64,000 nucleotides of DNA. It comes from an uncultured Tenacibaculum sp. (lineage in GTDB: Bacteria > Bacteroidota > Bacteroidia > Flavobacteriales > Flavobacteriaceae). Positions 25,852-34,475 of this stretch are shown piece after piece. Positions within the stretch are counted from its first letter, which is position 1; each line of letters starts with the position of its first letter. The translations under genes were made by a program, and so were the position numbers. Below the pieces are notes generated by a model that was not told the origin of the DNA, searched no databases, and saw only the letters and a program-made list of their open reading frames with translations. The DNA lies in assembly GCF_947494125.1 (NCBI RefSeq), contig NZ_CANLTU010000012.1, positions 1 to 64,000 on the forward strand, written 5' to 3'.

Positions 25852-27204
25852 TTATTTTCTTTTCTGATTTAAACTTACTGGTTTTTCTTGTTTAACCAAA
25901 GGCTTACCATATAAATCAAAATCTCCTGCTTCGTATATTTCTATATCAATGAATTCTCCTAATTTAATATAGTGTTCACGAGCATCAACAATTACATCAT
26001 TATCTACATCTGGTGAATCGAACTCTGTACGTCCGTAAAAATATTCTCCATCTTTTCTATCAAACAAGCAGCGAAAAGTTTTCCCTACTTTTTGTTGATT
26101 TAATTCCCAAGAGATTTGAGACTGAACTTCCATTATTTCGTTTACTCTTCGAAACTTCACATCAGCAGGTACATCATCTTCTAAAACAAAAGCTCCTGTA
26201 TTTTCTTCGTGTGAATACTCAAAAGCTCCTAAACGTTCAAAACGCATTTCTTCAACCCAATCTTTTAATTCTTGAAATTGCTCTTCAGTTTCTCCAGGAT
26301 ACCCTACAATTAAAGTAGTACGGATTGCCATATTAGGAACATACTCGCGAAATTTATGAATTAAACTCGTTGTTTTTTCGTGGGTAGTACCACGCTTCAT
26401 CGATTTTAAAATCTCTGTATTAATATGTTGCAACGGAATGTCTAAGTAATTACAAACCTTAGGTTCTTCTCGCATTACATCTAATACATCCATCGGAAAA
26501 CCTGAAGGAAATGCATAGTGCATACGTATCCATTCAATACCCTCAACTTTTGTTAACGCTATTAGTAAATCTGCTAAAGCTCTCTTTTTATAAATATCTA
26601 ATCCATAATAGGTTAAATCTTGAGCGATTAACATTACTTCTTTAATTCCTTTTTCCGCTAATTTAGTCGCTTCAATAACCAAATTTTCTATTGGAGTTGA
26701 TTTGTGCTTTCCTCTCATTAATGGAATTGCACAAAACGAACAAGGTCTATCACAACCTTCAGCTATCTTTAAATACGCATAATGCTTTGGTGTTGTTGTT
26801 AAACGTTCACCAATTAATTCATGCTTATAATCAGCTTCTAAAACTTTTAATAAAGCTGGTAAGTCATGTGTACCAAAATACTGATCTACATTTGTTATTT
26901 CTTTTTCTAAGTCTGGCTTATATCGCTCACTCAAACAACCTGAAACAAATACTTTATCTATTTCTCCAGCCTCTTTACGTTGGGCATAATGCAAAATAGT
27001 ATCAACACTTTCTTCTTTTGCTTTTCCTATAAAGCCACAAGTATTAATTACTACAATATTTCCTTCGTCATTTTCATCTTCATGAACAACGTCTTTACCG
27101 TTAGCTTTTAATTGTCCCATTAAAACTTCACTATCGTAAACGTTTTTAGAACATCCTAAAGTAACTACGTTAATTTTATTTTGCTTTGTTGTTTTGGTAC
27201 GCAT
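25852..27204 (-). CDS. rimO: Ribosomal protein S12 methylthiotransferase
   Basis: A 450-residue radical-SAM methylthiotransferase that adds a beta-methylthio group to Asp of ribosomal protein uS12. The N-terminal MTTase domain carries the auxiliary cluster cysteines C18 (TLGCSKN), C56 (VINTCGF) and C90 (VSGCLSERY). The radical-SAM domain has C151-x3-C155-x2-C158 (EGCDRPCSFC). A C-terminal TRAM domain follows (about 375-435). The sequence MRGKHKSTPIENLV is RimO-like rather than MiaB-like. It is cytoplasmic, monocistronic, with a -7 box at 27228 and a strong terminator. Confidence 0.96.
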   Translation of the reverse strand: MRTKTTKQNKINVVTLGCSKNVYDSEVLMGQLKANGKDVVHEDENDEGNIVVINTCGFIGKAKEESVDTILHYAQRKEAGEIDKVFVSGCLSERYKPDLEKEITNVDQYFGTHDLPALLKVLEADYKHELIGERLTTTPKHYAYLKIAEGCDRPCSFCAIPLMRGKHKSTPIENLVIEATKLAEKGIKEVMLIAQDLTYYGLDIYKKRALADLLIALTKVEGIEWIRMHYAFPSGFPMDVLDVMREEPKVCNYLDIPLQHINTEILKSMKRGTTHEKTTSLIHKFREYVPNMAIRTTLIVGYPGETEEQFQELKDWVEEMRFERLGAFEYSHEENTGAFVLEDDVPADVKFRRVNEIMEVQSQISWELNQQKVGKTFRCLFDRKDGEYFYGRTEFDSPDVDNDVIVDAREHYIKLGEFIDIEIYEAGDFDLYGKPLVKQEKPVSLNQKRK

Positions 27205-27227
27205 CTTATATAACTTTTAAGCGACTG

Positions 27228-27235
27228 CAAAAGTA
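27228..27235 (-). promoter_or_regulatory. Promoter -7 box for rimO
   Basis: On the minus strand TACTTTTG matches TAnnTTTG, 23 bases upstream of the rimO ATG, within the short gap to the amidase gene. This suggests that rimO is transcribed separately from the amidase. Confidence 0.45.
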
Positions 27236-27250
27236 CTGTATTAATAATTT

Positions 27251-28840
27251 TTATTGATAGTTTTTTGGCATTTTTCTAACTTTCGTTAATTGTTCAAAAG
27301 CATAAGCCAATTTTAACAAATTACGTTCTGAATAAGGCTTTCCTATAAAGGTTAAACTAATTGGCTCTCTTGACTCATAGCCCATTGGAACCGTTATCGT
27401 AGGATATTTAGCTACCGCTGCAATTCCTGAATCAAAATTATTAATTGACAAAATTGCGTCTAAATTCTGACTTATAATCTCTTTTAAATACTTCTTCCCT
27501 TCAGTATTTAAATTATTTTTTACAATTTCTAATTCTGCTAATGTTGTTGAATCTTTTATAATACCGTCTAATAATTGCTGACCATATGGCGCTCTTAATA
27601 CTGAATCTTTTAAATTAAAAGTAACTACATCTTTTACTGAAGCTATTTTTATATTTTTATCTGCATTGTTTTTTAAATATTGAGGTAAATCATGTTTCAT
27701 ATCAATATTTAATAATGTTAAAAAGCCATCAAATGAAATTGTAGGCGGATCAATTTCGATAATCTCTGCTCCTGCTTCTTTTATTTTTGCTACTGATGCT
27801 TTATAAATTTCATTTTCAAGGTGCGGTTTTAAAACACCTAATTTTTTTCCTTTTAAAGTCGTACTAACTAATTCTTTTTCAAATTCATCTTCAAATTGTT
27901 CTATTTTTATTGAAGCTTCATCATTAATGTCATCTCCTAACATTGCATTATATAAAATAGCATTATCAATCACACTTTTTGTCATGGGCCCAGGTGTGTC
28001 TAATGTACTTGAAATTGGTACAATTCCAGTTCTACTTAATACTCCTACTGTTGGTTTTAAACCTACTACTGAGTTTTTACTTGATGGTGATGTTATCGAA
28101 CCTGCTGTTTCTGTTCCTACCGCTGCTACGGCAAAATTGGCAGCAATAGCTACACCACTTCCTGCTGAGCTTCCTCCTGTTTCAAATACTTTTCTTCCAT
28201 ATGGATTTAGAGTCTGCCCTCCAACTGCTGAATATCCTAAAGGGCAATCTGAACAGAAAAAATAAGCCCATTCACTTAAATTTACTTTTCCTAAAATTAA
28301 TGCTCCGTTCTCTTTTAACTTTTGAACAATAAAAGCATCTTCTGTTTTTCTGTTTTCAGCTAGTGCAATCGCTCCAGCTGTTGTAGGCATATTATTGGTA
28401 TTAATATTATCCTTTAAAAGAATTGGCATTCCATAAATAGAAAATTCTGAAGCTTCACTTTTATTTAAATCTTTCTCCCTTGCTTCTTCTAATACATTTG
28501 GATTTAACACTATAATACTATTCAGTGATAATTCTGAATTACTTTCAAATAATACGATTCTGTATAAATAGAATAATGTTAGTTTTTCATAAGTTAATTT
28601 TCCTTCTTTTATATTTTTTTGAAGTGTTGGAATATTTTGTTCTAAAATTAACGGCTTTAACAAATCGTATTCTTCTTTAGAAAAGGTAGATAAACTATCT
28701 TCAAATGGTTTGAAAACCTCTTTTATATCTTGATATTTCGATTGAATGAGTTTAAATTTCATTCGTACATTCTCTTCTTCTTTTTGCTTACAAGTTGTAA
28801 ACATTAAAGCTACTAGTAATACGAAAAATATATTTTTCAT
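27251..28840 (-). CDS. Amidase signature family lipoprotein
   Basis: A 529-residue amidase with a lipoprotein signal (lipobox MFTTC, lipidated Cys17). It is therefore membrane-anchored and faces the periplasm or the surface. The amidase catalytic triad is complete: Lys143 in LLKDNIN, the cis-serine in GGSSAGSG (222-229) and the nucleophile Ser248 in TETAGSI. The family hydrolyses amide bonds. Export suggests peptide, amino-acid-amide or cell-wall-derived substrates rather than the tRNA-dependent GatA role. A -7 box lies 20 bases upstream at 28860. Confidence 0.92.
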   Translation of the reverse strand: MKNIFFVLLVALMFTTCKQKEEENVRMKFKLIQSKYQDIKEVFKPFEDSLSTFSKEEYDLLKPLILEQNIPTLQKNIKEGKLTYEKLTLFYLYRIVLFESNSELSLNSIIVLNPNVLEEAREKDLNKSEASEFSIYGMPILLKDNINTNNMPTTAGAIALAENRKTEDAFIVQKLKENGALILGKVNLSEWAYFFCSDCPLGYSAVGGQTLNPYGRKVFETGGSSAGSGVAIAANFAVAAVGTETAGSITSPSSKNSVVGLKPTVGVLSRTGIVPISSTLDTPGPMTKSVIDNAILYNAMLGDDINDEASIKIEQFEDEFEKELVSTTLKGKKLGVLKPHLENEIYKASVAKIKEAGAEIIEIDPPTISFDGFLTLLNIDMKHDLPQYLKNNADKNIKIASVKDVVTFNLKDSVLRAPYGQQLLDGIIKDSTTLAELEIVKNNLNTEGKKYLKEIISQNLDAILSINNFDSGIAAVAKYPTITVPMGYESREPISLTFIGKPYSERNLLKLAYAFEQLTKVRKMPKNYQ

Positions 28841-28859
28841 CTTTTAAATATTTGAAAAC

Positions 28860-28867
28860 CAAATATA
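28860..28867 (-). promoter_or_regulatory. Promoter -7 box for the amidase gene
   Basis: The minus strand reads TATATTTG, an exact consensus match, 20 bases upstream of the amidase ATG. Confidence 0.5.
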
Positions 28868-29018
28868 ATTCTTTTAAAAAAGAAAAACTCATTTCTAAAT
28901 TGAAAGGAATTTTATATTATTTTTCAGTCTTCTTATTAAAAAAACGATCTACAAATTTTAACTTAATTTGTTTCTGAAATAATTTTTATATTTATTCGCT
29001 AAAAAAATTGTGATTTAA

Positions 29019-29774
29019 ATGAATAAACTAAATCCTTCGATTAAACATCATACATATGTTGGCCTTTTTGTTGGTTTTTGGATTTATTTTTTTACTTTCT
29101 ATATCAGACCTTTTAATGGTCCTTCTTTTTCCGATTCTTTATGGTGGGAATTTTTAAGTATTGGCTTTAGCTTAATTACCTTTTTATCTTATTTTATCTC
29201 AACTCTTTTTCAAGATTCTATTTATCAACAGTTTTTTAAATGGAATATTTTTTTTGAAATATTGATTATTTTACTCTTTCTTTTTCTTAATCTCATATTT
29301 ACATATTTGTATTACAAAAGTCCATTCTTAAATGGGATTTTGACATTTTCGGAATTTTCTAATGCTACTTTTAAATCTGCCATTATTTTCACCCCTATTT
29401 TGGTATTTTCTAGAAGATTTACAATTAAATTTCTTCCTAAAGAAAAAAAGAAAAAAGAAAATGAAATCTTAACTATTAAAGGAGATTATAAATTAGATAT
29501 TTTAAAAATTTTAAAATCCGATTTAGTGTGTATTTCTAAATCTCAAAATTATATTGAAGTTTTTTTTATTGAAAACGGTATTTTAAAATCAAAACTTATG
29601 AGATCTTCATTAAAAAAAATTCAAAAAGAATTATTTTTTTTAATACAAGTACATCGTTCTCATTTAATAAATCCACAACATTTCAAATCTTGGAAGAATC
29701 AAAATATTGTACTTCTTACTCAAATAGAAATCCCCGTTTCTAAAAATTATAAAAAAAATATTTCGACTCTATAA
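29019..29774 (+). CDS. Membrane-anchored LytTR family DNA-binding regulator
   Basis: A 251-residue protein with four N-terminal membrane segments (about 13-32, 44-65, 76-97, 115-135), a basic linker (KEKKKKENE) and a C-terminal LytTR DNA-binding domain (about 155-251; VCISKSQNYIEVFF, KLMRSSLKKIQKEL, QVHRSHLINPQHF). LytTR domains bind paired direct repeats with about 21-bp spacing. A one-piece membrane LytTR regulator should sense an envelope signal without a separate kinase. The next gene on this strand is a membrane serine hydrolase, and the gap between them contains a 21-bp-spaced direct repeat, so that gene is its likely target. A near-consensus -7 box (TATATTTA) lies at 28987. Confidence 0.9.
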   Translation: MNKLNPSIKHHTYVGLFVGFWIYFFTFYIRPFNGPSFSDSLWWEFLSIGFSLITFLSYFISTLFQDSIYQQFFKWNIFFEILIILLFLFLNLIFTYLYYKSPFLNGILTFSEFSNATFKSAIIFTPILVFSRRFTIKFLPKEKKKKENEILTIKGDYKLDILKILKSDLVCISKSQNYIEVFFIENGILKSKLMRSSLKKIQKELFFLIQVHRSHLINPQHFKSWKNQNIVLLTQIEIPVSKNYKKNISTL

Positions 29775-29779
29775 TTTCA

Positions 29780-29810
29780 CACCTAAAACAGTCCTTTTTG
29801 CACCTATTTA
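29780..29810 (+). promoter_or_regulatory. Candidate LytTR binding site (21-bp direct repeat)
   Basis: CACCTAAAAC at 29780 and CACCTATTTA at 29801 share CACCTA with a 21-base period. This is the arrangement LytTR domains bind. The pair lies between a LytTR gene and a serine hydrolase gene, about 34 bases upstream of a near-consensus -7 box (TACTTTTA, 29844-29851). Confidence 0.45.
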
Positions 29811-29887
29811 CTTATCTAAGAGTAGTAAAATATTGTTTAAGCATACTTTTATTTAATCAAAAATAAATACTTAAAACAAATATTTAC

Positions 29888-31276
29888 ATGAAAACAATCT
29901 TACAATTTTCAATACTCATTTTTTTTACATCAATTTTTGCTCAAAGTAATTCTTCTCTTTCAACAAAAACAATTAATGACATCACCAACTTCATTAAGGA
30001 AAAAAAAGAGTATTATAATAGTCCAAACATTGCTGTTGCTATAACCGATAATAATAAAACTATATATCTAAAACATTTTGGTAATTCACAAAAAGAAAAT
30101 AAATATTTGATTGGTTCAAATGCAAAATCTTTTACCGCACTAATTACACTTATACTTCAAGAAAAAGGTTTATTAAATATCAATGAACCGGTAAATAAAT
30201 ATTTAAAATGGTTTAAGTATAAAAATAAAAACATTTCTAATAAAATTACTATTAAAAACCTGCTTCAGCACACTTCTGGAATAAGTACAGAAATGGGAGA
30301 AACATTTCTAGAAAGTGACAAGAATTTTGATTATACTAAATATTATTCTGAAATATTAAGAAAGATTGAAATCAATGATTTATCCGAACAATCTTATAGA
30401 TACTCAAATGTAAATTATAGATTATTAGGTTTAATAATTGAAAATGTTACTAATAAAAAATTTAATGAGTGTTTAAACTTTTATATCACCAAACCTATGC
30501 GACTTAATGATACATCAGCTGACATAAACACAGATTTAATAGATAGCTATCAATATTTTTTATATAAACCTATATTAAAATTTAATAAAAGCTTTCATTC
30601 ACAAGAAACTCCTTCTGGTTTAATTTCAAGTACAGCTAATGATATGGCTATTTATTTAAGAAATTTAATGAATAGTTATAATAGCAATTCAAACACTGTT
30701 TTAAACACAAATACAACAAAACAGCTATTTACTTCAAATCAAAACAATAAATCTGGATATGGGTTCGGTTGGCGTATTTTTAATGATCTTTTCTATCATA
30801 GCGGAACAAATAAAAGTTTTGAATCCAGTATGTATATATTACCTTCAATTAATAAAGCCATAATAGTATTAATTAATTCTAATCAAGCTCCTGATTCTGA
30901 AATTATAAATGGAATTGCAAGCATTTTATTAAATCAAAAGTTTAACAAAACTTCCTCTTTTCCTTACTATAGGAGTTTACCTCTTGTTGTTTTTATAATT
31001 TTAATAATCTTTCTCTTTCAAATTAGAAAATGGATGAAATTAAAGTTTCCCATAAATTTATCAAGAAAAATAATCCCTAACTTATTATTAATAACGGGTA
31101 TATCTTTAACAAGTTACTTTTTATTTCTTTTTCCTAAATTAAATGGTGTTAGTTTAAAAACTGCTATTCAATTTGATCCTACAAGTAGTTACAGTATTAT
31201 CTTAATAGTACTATTAATCATACTAACATTTTTACTAACTTATTTTAATAAAAATACTAAAATTATTAAGATATAA
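29888..31276 (+). CDS. Serine hydrolase, class C beta-lactamase type, membrane-anchored
   Basis: A 462-residue exported protein: signal peptide (IFFTSIFAQ), then an S12 serine hydrolase domain at about 25-345 with SxxK Ser77-Lys80 (GSNAKSF), YxN in RYSNVNYR and HxG in FYHSGTNKS. Three C-terminal membrane segments follow (about 361-378, 397-417, 434-455). The family contains beta-lactamases, D-alanine carboxypeptidases and esterases. The membrane tail and lack of a resistance context point to a peptide or ester hydrolase with its active site outside the inner membrane. Probably regulated by the neighbouring LytTR protein. It ends in a terminator shared with ftsY. Confidence 0.9.
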   Translation: MKTILQFSILIFFTSIFAQSNSSLSTKTINDITNFIKEKKEYYNSPNIAVAITDNNKTIYLKHFGNSQKENKYLIGSNAKSFTALITLILQEKGLLNINEPVNKYLKWFKYKNKNISNKITIKNLLQHTSGISTEMGETFLESDKNFDYTKYYSEILRKIEINDLSEQSYRYSNVNYRLLGLIIENVTNKKFNECLNFYITKPMRLNDTSADINTDLIDSYQYFLYKPILKFNKSFHSQETPSGLISSTANDMAIYLRNLMNSYNSNSNTVLNTNTTKQLFTSNQNNKSGYGFGWRIFNDLFYHSGTNKSFESSMYILPSINKAIIVLINSNQAPDSEIINGIASILLNQKFNKTSSFPYYRSLPLVVFIILIIFLFQIRKWMKLKFPINLSRKIIPNLLLITGISLTSYFLFLFPKLNGVSLKTAIQFDPTSSYSIILIVLLIILTFLLTYFNKNTKIIKI

Positions 31277-31284
31277 TTCTCAAT

Positions 31285-31311
31285 AAAAAACTCCCTAATA
31301 GGGAGTTTTTT
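31285..31311 (+). terminator. Bidirectional terminator between serine hydrolase and ftsY
   Basis: AAAAAACTCCC-TAATA-GGGAGTTTTTT: an 11-bp stem with A and T tracts on both sides, lying 8 bases after the hydrolase stop and 10 bases beyond the ftsY stop. It can serve both convergent genes. Confidence 0.9.
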
Positions 31312-31321
31312 ATTTTAATTC

Positions 31322-32275
31322 TTATTTAAAAAAACTGTCTACAAATTCGTATTTATTAAACACTTGTAAATCATCTATTCCTTCTCCAACTCCAATATAC
31401 TTTACTGGAATTTTAAATTGATCTGAAATACCTATAACAACGCCTCCTTTTGCAGTTCCATCTAATTTAGTTACTGCTAACGAAGTAACTTCAGTTGCTT
31501 TTGTAAATTGTTTTGCTTGCTCAAATGCATTTTGTCCAGTAGATCCATCTAATACTAATAATACGTCATGTGGTGCATCTGGAATTACCTTTTGCATAAC
31601 ACGTTTTATCTTAGTTAACTCATTCATTAAATTAACTTTATTATGTAAACGTCCAGCTGTATCTATAATAATTACATCTGCTTCTTGATTTACTCCTGAC
31701 TTAACAGTATCGAAAGCTACAGAGGCTGGATCTGACCCCATTTCTTGACGAATAATTGGAACATCTGTTCGATCTGCCCAAACTTGTAATTGATCAATTG
31801 CAGCTGCTCTAAAAGTATCTGCTGCTCCTAATACTACTTTTAATCCTTTCTTCTTAAATTGAGACGCTAACTTACCTATAGTTGTTGTTTTACCAACTCC
31901 ATTAACCCCAACAACCATTAAAACATAAGGTTTTTTATCTGCTGGTATTGTAAAATCTGTTTCGTCTCCTGTATTTGTTTCTGAAAGTAAACCTGCTATT
32001 TCCTCTCTTAAAATTTGATTTAATTCTTCTGTTCCCAAGTATTTATCACGAGAAACACGTTCTTCAATTCTATCAATAATTTTCAAGGTAGTTTCAACTC
32101 CTACATCAGACGACACTAATATTTCTTCTAAATTATCTAAAACGTCATCATCTACTTTAGCTTTACCTGCTACTGCTTTTGATAACTTTGAGAAAAAACT
32201 TGCTTTAGTTTTTTCTAATCCTTTATCTAAGGTTTCTTTTTTCTCTTTCGAGAAGATTTTTTTAAAAAAACTCAT
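31322..32275 (-). CDS. ftsY: Signal recognition particle receptor FtsY
   Basis: A 317-residue SRP-family GTPase. It docks ribosome-SRP complexes to SecYEG for co-translational insertion of membrane proteins. It has a short charged N-terminal region, the helical N domain (about 20-95) and the G domain with G1 GVNGVGKTTT, G2/RAAA-type FRAAAIDQL, G3 DTAGR and G4 TKLDGTAKGG. The acidic A domain found in E. coli is nearly absent, as is usual in Bacteroidota. It is peripheral on the inner membrane. A -7 box lies at 32317. Confidence 0.96.
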   Translation of the reverse strand: MSFFKKIFSKEKKETLDKGLEKTKASFFSKLSKAVAGKAKVDDDVLDNLEEILVSSDVGVETTLKIIDRIEERVSRDKYLGTEELNQILREEIAGLLSETNTGDETDFTIPADKKPYVLMVVGVNGVGKTTTIGKLASQFKKKGLKVVLGAADTFRAAAIDQLQVWADRTDVPIIRQEMGSDPASVAFDTVKSGVNQEADVIIIDTAGRLHNKVNLMNELTKIKRVMQKVIPDAPHDVLLVLDGSTGQNAFEQAKQFTKATEVTSLAVTKLDGTAKGGVVIGISDQFKIPVKYIGVGEGIDDLQVFNKYEFVDSFFK

Positions 32276-32316
32276 CGTTAAATTTTATAGTCGATTATAT
32301 AAGTTAAAAACTATAC

Positions 32317-32324
32317 CAAACTTA
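32317..32324 (-). promoter_or_regulatory. Promoter -7 box for ftsY
   Basis: The minus strand reads TAAGTTTG (TAnnTTTG), 41 bases upstream of the ftsY ATG. A second match (TATTTTTG, minus strand 32396-32389) lies further up next to the ribosomal operon terminator. Confidence 0.4.
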
Positions 32325-32402
32325 TTATGCGGTCAAATTGTCATTATTCTAGTACCCTTTTCATGAATGAGTACTTTTCAAAAATACAGTTTTTTAATAC
32401 AT

Positions 32403-32434
32403 AAAAAAAGCTACTCTCATTAGAAAGTAGCTTT
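32403..32434 (-). terminator. Terminator of the rpmB-rpmG-DUF4295 operon
   Basis: AAAGCTACT and AGTAGCTTT form a 9-bp stem around a 10-base loop. On the minus strand a run of seven U residues follows. It lies 23 bases after the DUF4295 stop codon. Confidence 0.85.
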
Positions 32435-32457
32435 AGTTTAAACTGTATATACAAGTC

Positions 32458-32610
32458 TTAGTTTTTCGCGATGAAATCGTTTACTTGTGAAGGATCCATA
32501 ATAGCTTCAACAAATGTATAAGCTCCTGTCTTTGGAGATTTTACCATTTTGATAGCTTTAGTTAATCTTTTTGCTCCTGTTTGTAACGATGCTACTGATT
32601 TCTTTGCCAT
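32458..32610 (-). CDS. DUF4295 family small ribosome-associated protein (bL38)
   Basis: A 50-residue basic protein beginning MAKKSVASLQTGAKRL and ending QVNDFIAKN, with ATG at 32610 and TAA at 32458. It is short and easily missed. The family is restricted to Bacteroidota and almost always follows rpmB and rpmG, as here (39 bases after rpmG, same strand, shared terminator). From memory, the Flavobacterium johnsoniae ribosome structure shows a lineage-specific large-subunit protein named bL38 that corresponds to this family. Sequence and position support a structural ribosomal role. Expected in the 50S subunit. Confidence 0.9.
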   Translation of the reverse strand: MAKKSVASLQTGAKRLTKAIKMVKSPKTGAYTFVEAIMDPSQVNDFIAKN

Positions 32611-32649
32611 GTTCCTATAGGTTATTTAAAGTTTTATAAAAACTTTTAA

Positions 32650-32832
32650 TTATTTAATTTCTTTATGAACTGTCATCTTCTTTAAGATTGGATTAAATTT
32701 CTTTAATTCCATTCTGTCAGGAGTGTTCTTTTTGTTCTTTGTAGTGATATAACGTGAAGTCCCTGGTTTTCCAGTACCTTTATGTTCAGTACATTCTAAT
32801 ATTACCTGAACTCTGTTTCCTTTTTTTGCCAT
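32650..32832 (-). CDS. rpmG: 50S ribosomal protein bL33
   Basis: A 60-residue basic protein beginning [18 protein letters not shown], with [13 protein letters not shown] typical of L33. Only one cysteine is present (Cys14), so it is the zinc-free C- form that lacks both CxxC pairs. It is the second gene of the rpmB-rpmG-DUF4295 operon, 28 bases after rpmB. It sits near the E site of the large subunit. Length is normal for Bacteroidota. Confidence 0.97.
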   Translation of the reverse strand: MAKKGNRVQVILECTEHKGTGKPGTSRYITTKNKKNTPDRMELKKFNPILKKMTVHKEIK

Positions 32833-32860
32833 CTCTGTAAAATTTTATCTAAGTAAGGAA

Positions 32861-33100
32861 TTATTTGGTTAAGAAACCGTTCTCTCTAGCTTCTTTAATC
32901 ACAGCAGAGATTCCTTTTTTATTAATATTTTTTAATGCAGAAGCAGATACTTTTAAGGTAACCCACTTATCTTCTTCTGGAATATAGAAACGCTTAGTCA
33001 TTAAATTAGCGTTAAACTTTCTTTTAGTTCTATTTAAAGCGTGAGAAACATTGTTCCCTACCATTGCTTTTTTTCCTGTTAATTCACAAACTCTAGACAT
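32861..33100 (-). CDS. rpmB: 50S ribosomal protein bL28
   Basis: A 79-residue protein ([20 protein letters not shown], then [12 protein letters not shown]) with the standard L28 pattern. Only Cys5 remains of the possible zinc ligands, so it is a zinc-independent form. It is the first gene of the ribosomal operon, transcribed from a promoter with both -33 and -7 elements upstream. It is a structural component of the large ribosomal subunit. Confidence 0.97.
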   Translation of the reverse strand: MSRVCELTGKKAMVGNNVSHALNRTKRKFNANLMTKRFYIPEEDKWVTLKVSASALKNINKKGISAVIKEARENGFLTK

Positions 33101-33139
33101 CTTCTTGACAGTTTTATAGTGTTATTTCTAAACGAGGTG

Positions 33140-33172
33140 CAAATATACGAACTTTTAAGAGAATTAAACAAA
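33140..33172 (-). promoter_or_regulatory. Promoter of the rpmB operon
   Basis: On the minus strand TTTG (33172-33169) is followed after 21 bases by TATATTTG (33147-33140). This is the best complete Bacteroidota-type promoter in the window. Transcription should start about 35 bases before the rpmB ATG. Confidence 0.7.
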
Positions 33173-33175
33173 ATA

Positions 33176-34429
33176 TTACTCGTAATTTTTTAAAATATTT
33201 TCACTTAATAATTCTAACGCTTTTGTAACCGTTCTATTTATTACTTTCTCTCTTGGCTGCCCAAAATTAAACTCCTGAACCTCAGCCTCATTTTCAGACA
33301 CTAAAGCAATATAAACCAATCCTACACTCTTATCATTATGATCAGTTGTTGGACCTGCATTTCCTGTAACAGCAATTGCATAATCAGTTTTTAATCTTTT
33401 TAAACATCCTTTTGCCATTTCTAGAGCGACTTCTCTACTAACTACAGTATTCTTTTTAATAGTCTCTCTTGATACTCCCAATAATTGCTCTTTTAATTCT
33501 GCTGTATAAGTTATAAAACTTCCTTTATAATAAGCTGACGAACCAGAAACAGCTACTAAAGTTGACGCTATCTTACCTCCTGTTAAACTTTCCGCTGTAC
33601 TTAATGTTTTGTTAGCTTTCTTTAACAACCTTCCTACACTCTGTTCTAAAGACGCTTCATCATCATATCCTACAATTATATCAGATATTAATAAATTTAA
33701 ACTTGTCACTCTTTCTGAAACTTCTTTTTCTAAAACTTCTTTATTAGTTCCTTTTGCTGAAATTCGTAATCTAACTTTTCCAAATGAAGGTAAATACGCT
33801 AATTTTATATGCTCAGGCAAATCGTTTTCCCATTTTTCTATTCTCCCTGCAATAATACTCTCACCAGTACCAACTGTTAATATTGTTTTATGAAGTATAA
33901 ATGGAAGCTTGAATTTTTGCTGAATCCTTGGTAAAACCTCATAAGTAATTAACCCTTTCATTTCATAAGGCACACCTGGTAATGACACAAAAACAGTTTC
34001 ATTTTCATAAAACCACATACCTGGAGCAGTACCAAAACGATTCGTTAATAATTCTGCTTTTGATGGTAACTGAGCTTGAAATCTTTGTGCTTCATTAAAC
34101 GGGTGATTTACCTTTTTAAAGAGTGCTTTAATATTTTCTATTACCTCAGGGTATTCTACAACATCATTATCATCAAAATATTCTGCGATTGTTTTCTTTG
34201 TAATATCATCTTTTGTTGGACCTAATCCTCCAGTTACAATTACAATATCTGCTCTATCTTCTGCTTCTTTTAATGCTTTCAATATATGCTTCCTCTCATC
34301 TTGTATTGATGTAATTTGATATACCGATACTCCTATTTTATTTAATTCTTGACCTATCCATTGCGAATTAGTATCCACTATTTGTCCGATAAGAATTTCA
34401 TCTCCAATCGTAATTATTTCTGCGTTCAT
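33176..34429 (-). CDS. cinA: CinA family protein (competence/damage-inducible protein A)
   Basis: A 417-residue two-domain protein. Residues 1-165 form the MoCF/COG1058 domain (IGDEILIGQIVDTNSQWIG, split at family turns; VTGGLGPTKDDITKK), linked to ADP-ribose-type pyrophosphatase activity. A middle linker follows. Residues about 260-417 form the CinA C-terminal domain (STAESLTGGKIAS, GSFITYTAELKEQLLGV, AIAVTGNAGPT), linked to nicotinamide-mononucleotide deamidase activity and NAD recycling. Despite the name, a direct role in competence is not established here. It is the third gene after menB and the FAH-family gene, with a possible terminator hairpin at 34449 between. Confidence 0.93.
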   Translation of the reverse strand: MNAEIITIGDEILIGQIVDTNSQWIGQELNKIGVSVYQITSIQDERKHILKALKEAEDRADIVIVTGGLGPTKDDITKKTIAEYFDDNDVVEYPEVIENIKALFKKVNHPFNEAQRFQAQLPSKAELLTNRFGTAPGMWFYENETVFVSLPGVPYEMKGLITYEVLPRIQQKFKLPFILHKTILTVGTGESIIAGRIEKWENDLPEHIKLAYLPSFGKVRLRISAKGTNKEVLEKEVSERVTSLNLLISDIIVGYDDEASLEQSVGRLLKKANKTLSTAESLTGGKIASTLVAVSGSSAYYKGSFITYTAELKEQLLGVSRETIKKNTVVSREVALEMAKGCLKRLKTDYAIAVTGNAGPTTDHNDKSVGLVYIALVSENEAEVQEFNFGQPREKVINRTVTKALELLSENILKNYE

Positions 34430-34448
34430 TTATTCTTATTAAAAGAGA

Positions 34449-34469
34449 ATCCCGCCTATACAGCGGGAT
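34449..34469 (-). terminator. Hairpin between the FAH-family gene and cinA
   Basis: ATCCCGC / GCGGGAT is a 7-bp GC-rich stem around CTATACA, 7 bases past the stop of the upstream gene. The U-run after it on the minus strand is poor (TCTCTTTT), so it may be a weak terminator or attenuator that lowers cinA expression. Confidence 0.5.
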
Positions 34470-34475
34470 GATAAT

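Noticed and set aside
26013..26318. 101-codon open frame antisense to rimO
   Set aside because: Low-complexity Leu-rich translation within a conserved gene; a shadow of the real frame.
27927..28265. 112-codon open frame antisense to the amidase gene
   Set aside because: It overlaps the catalytic core of a clearly coding amidase on the other strand and has no signal, promoter or recognisable motif.
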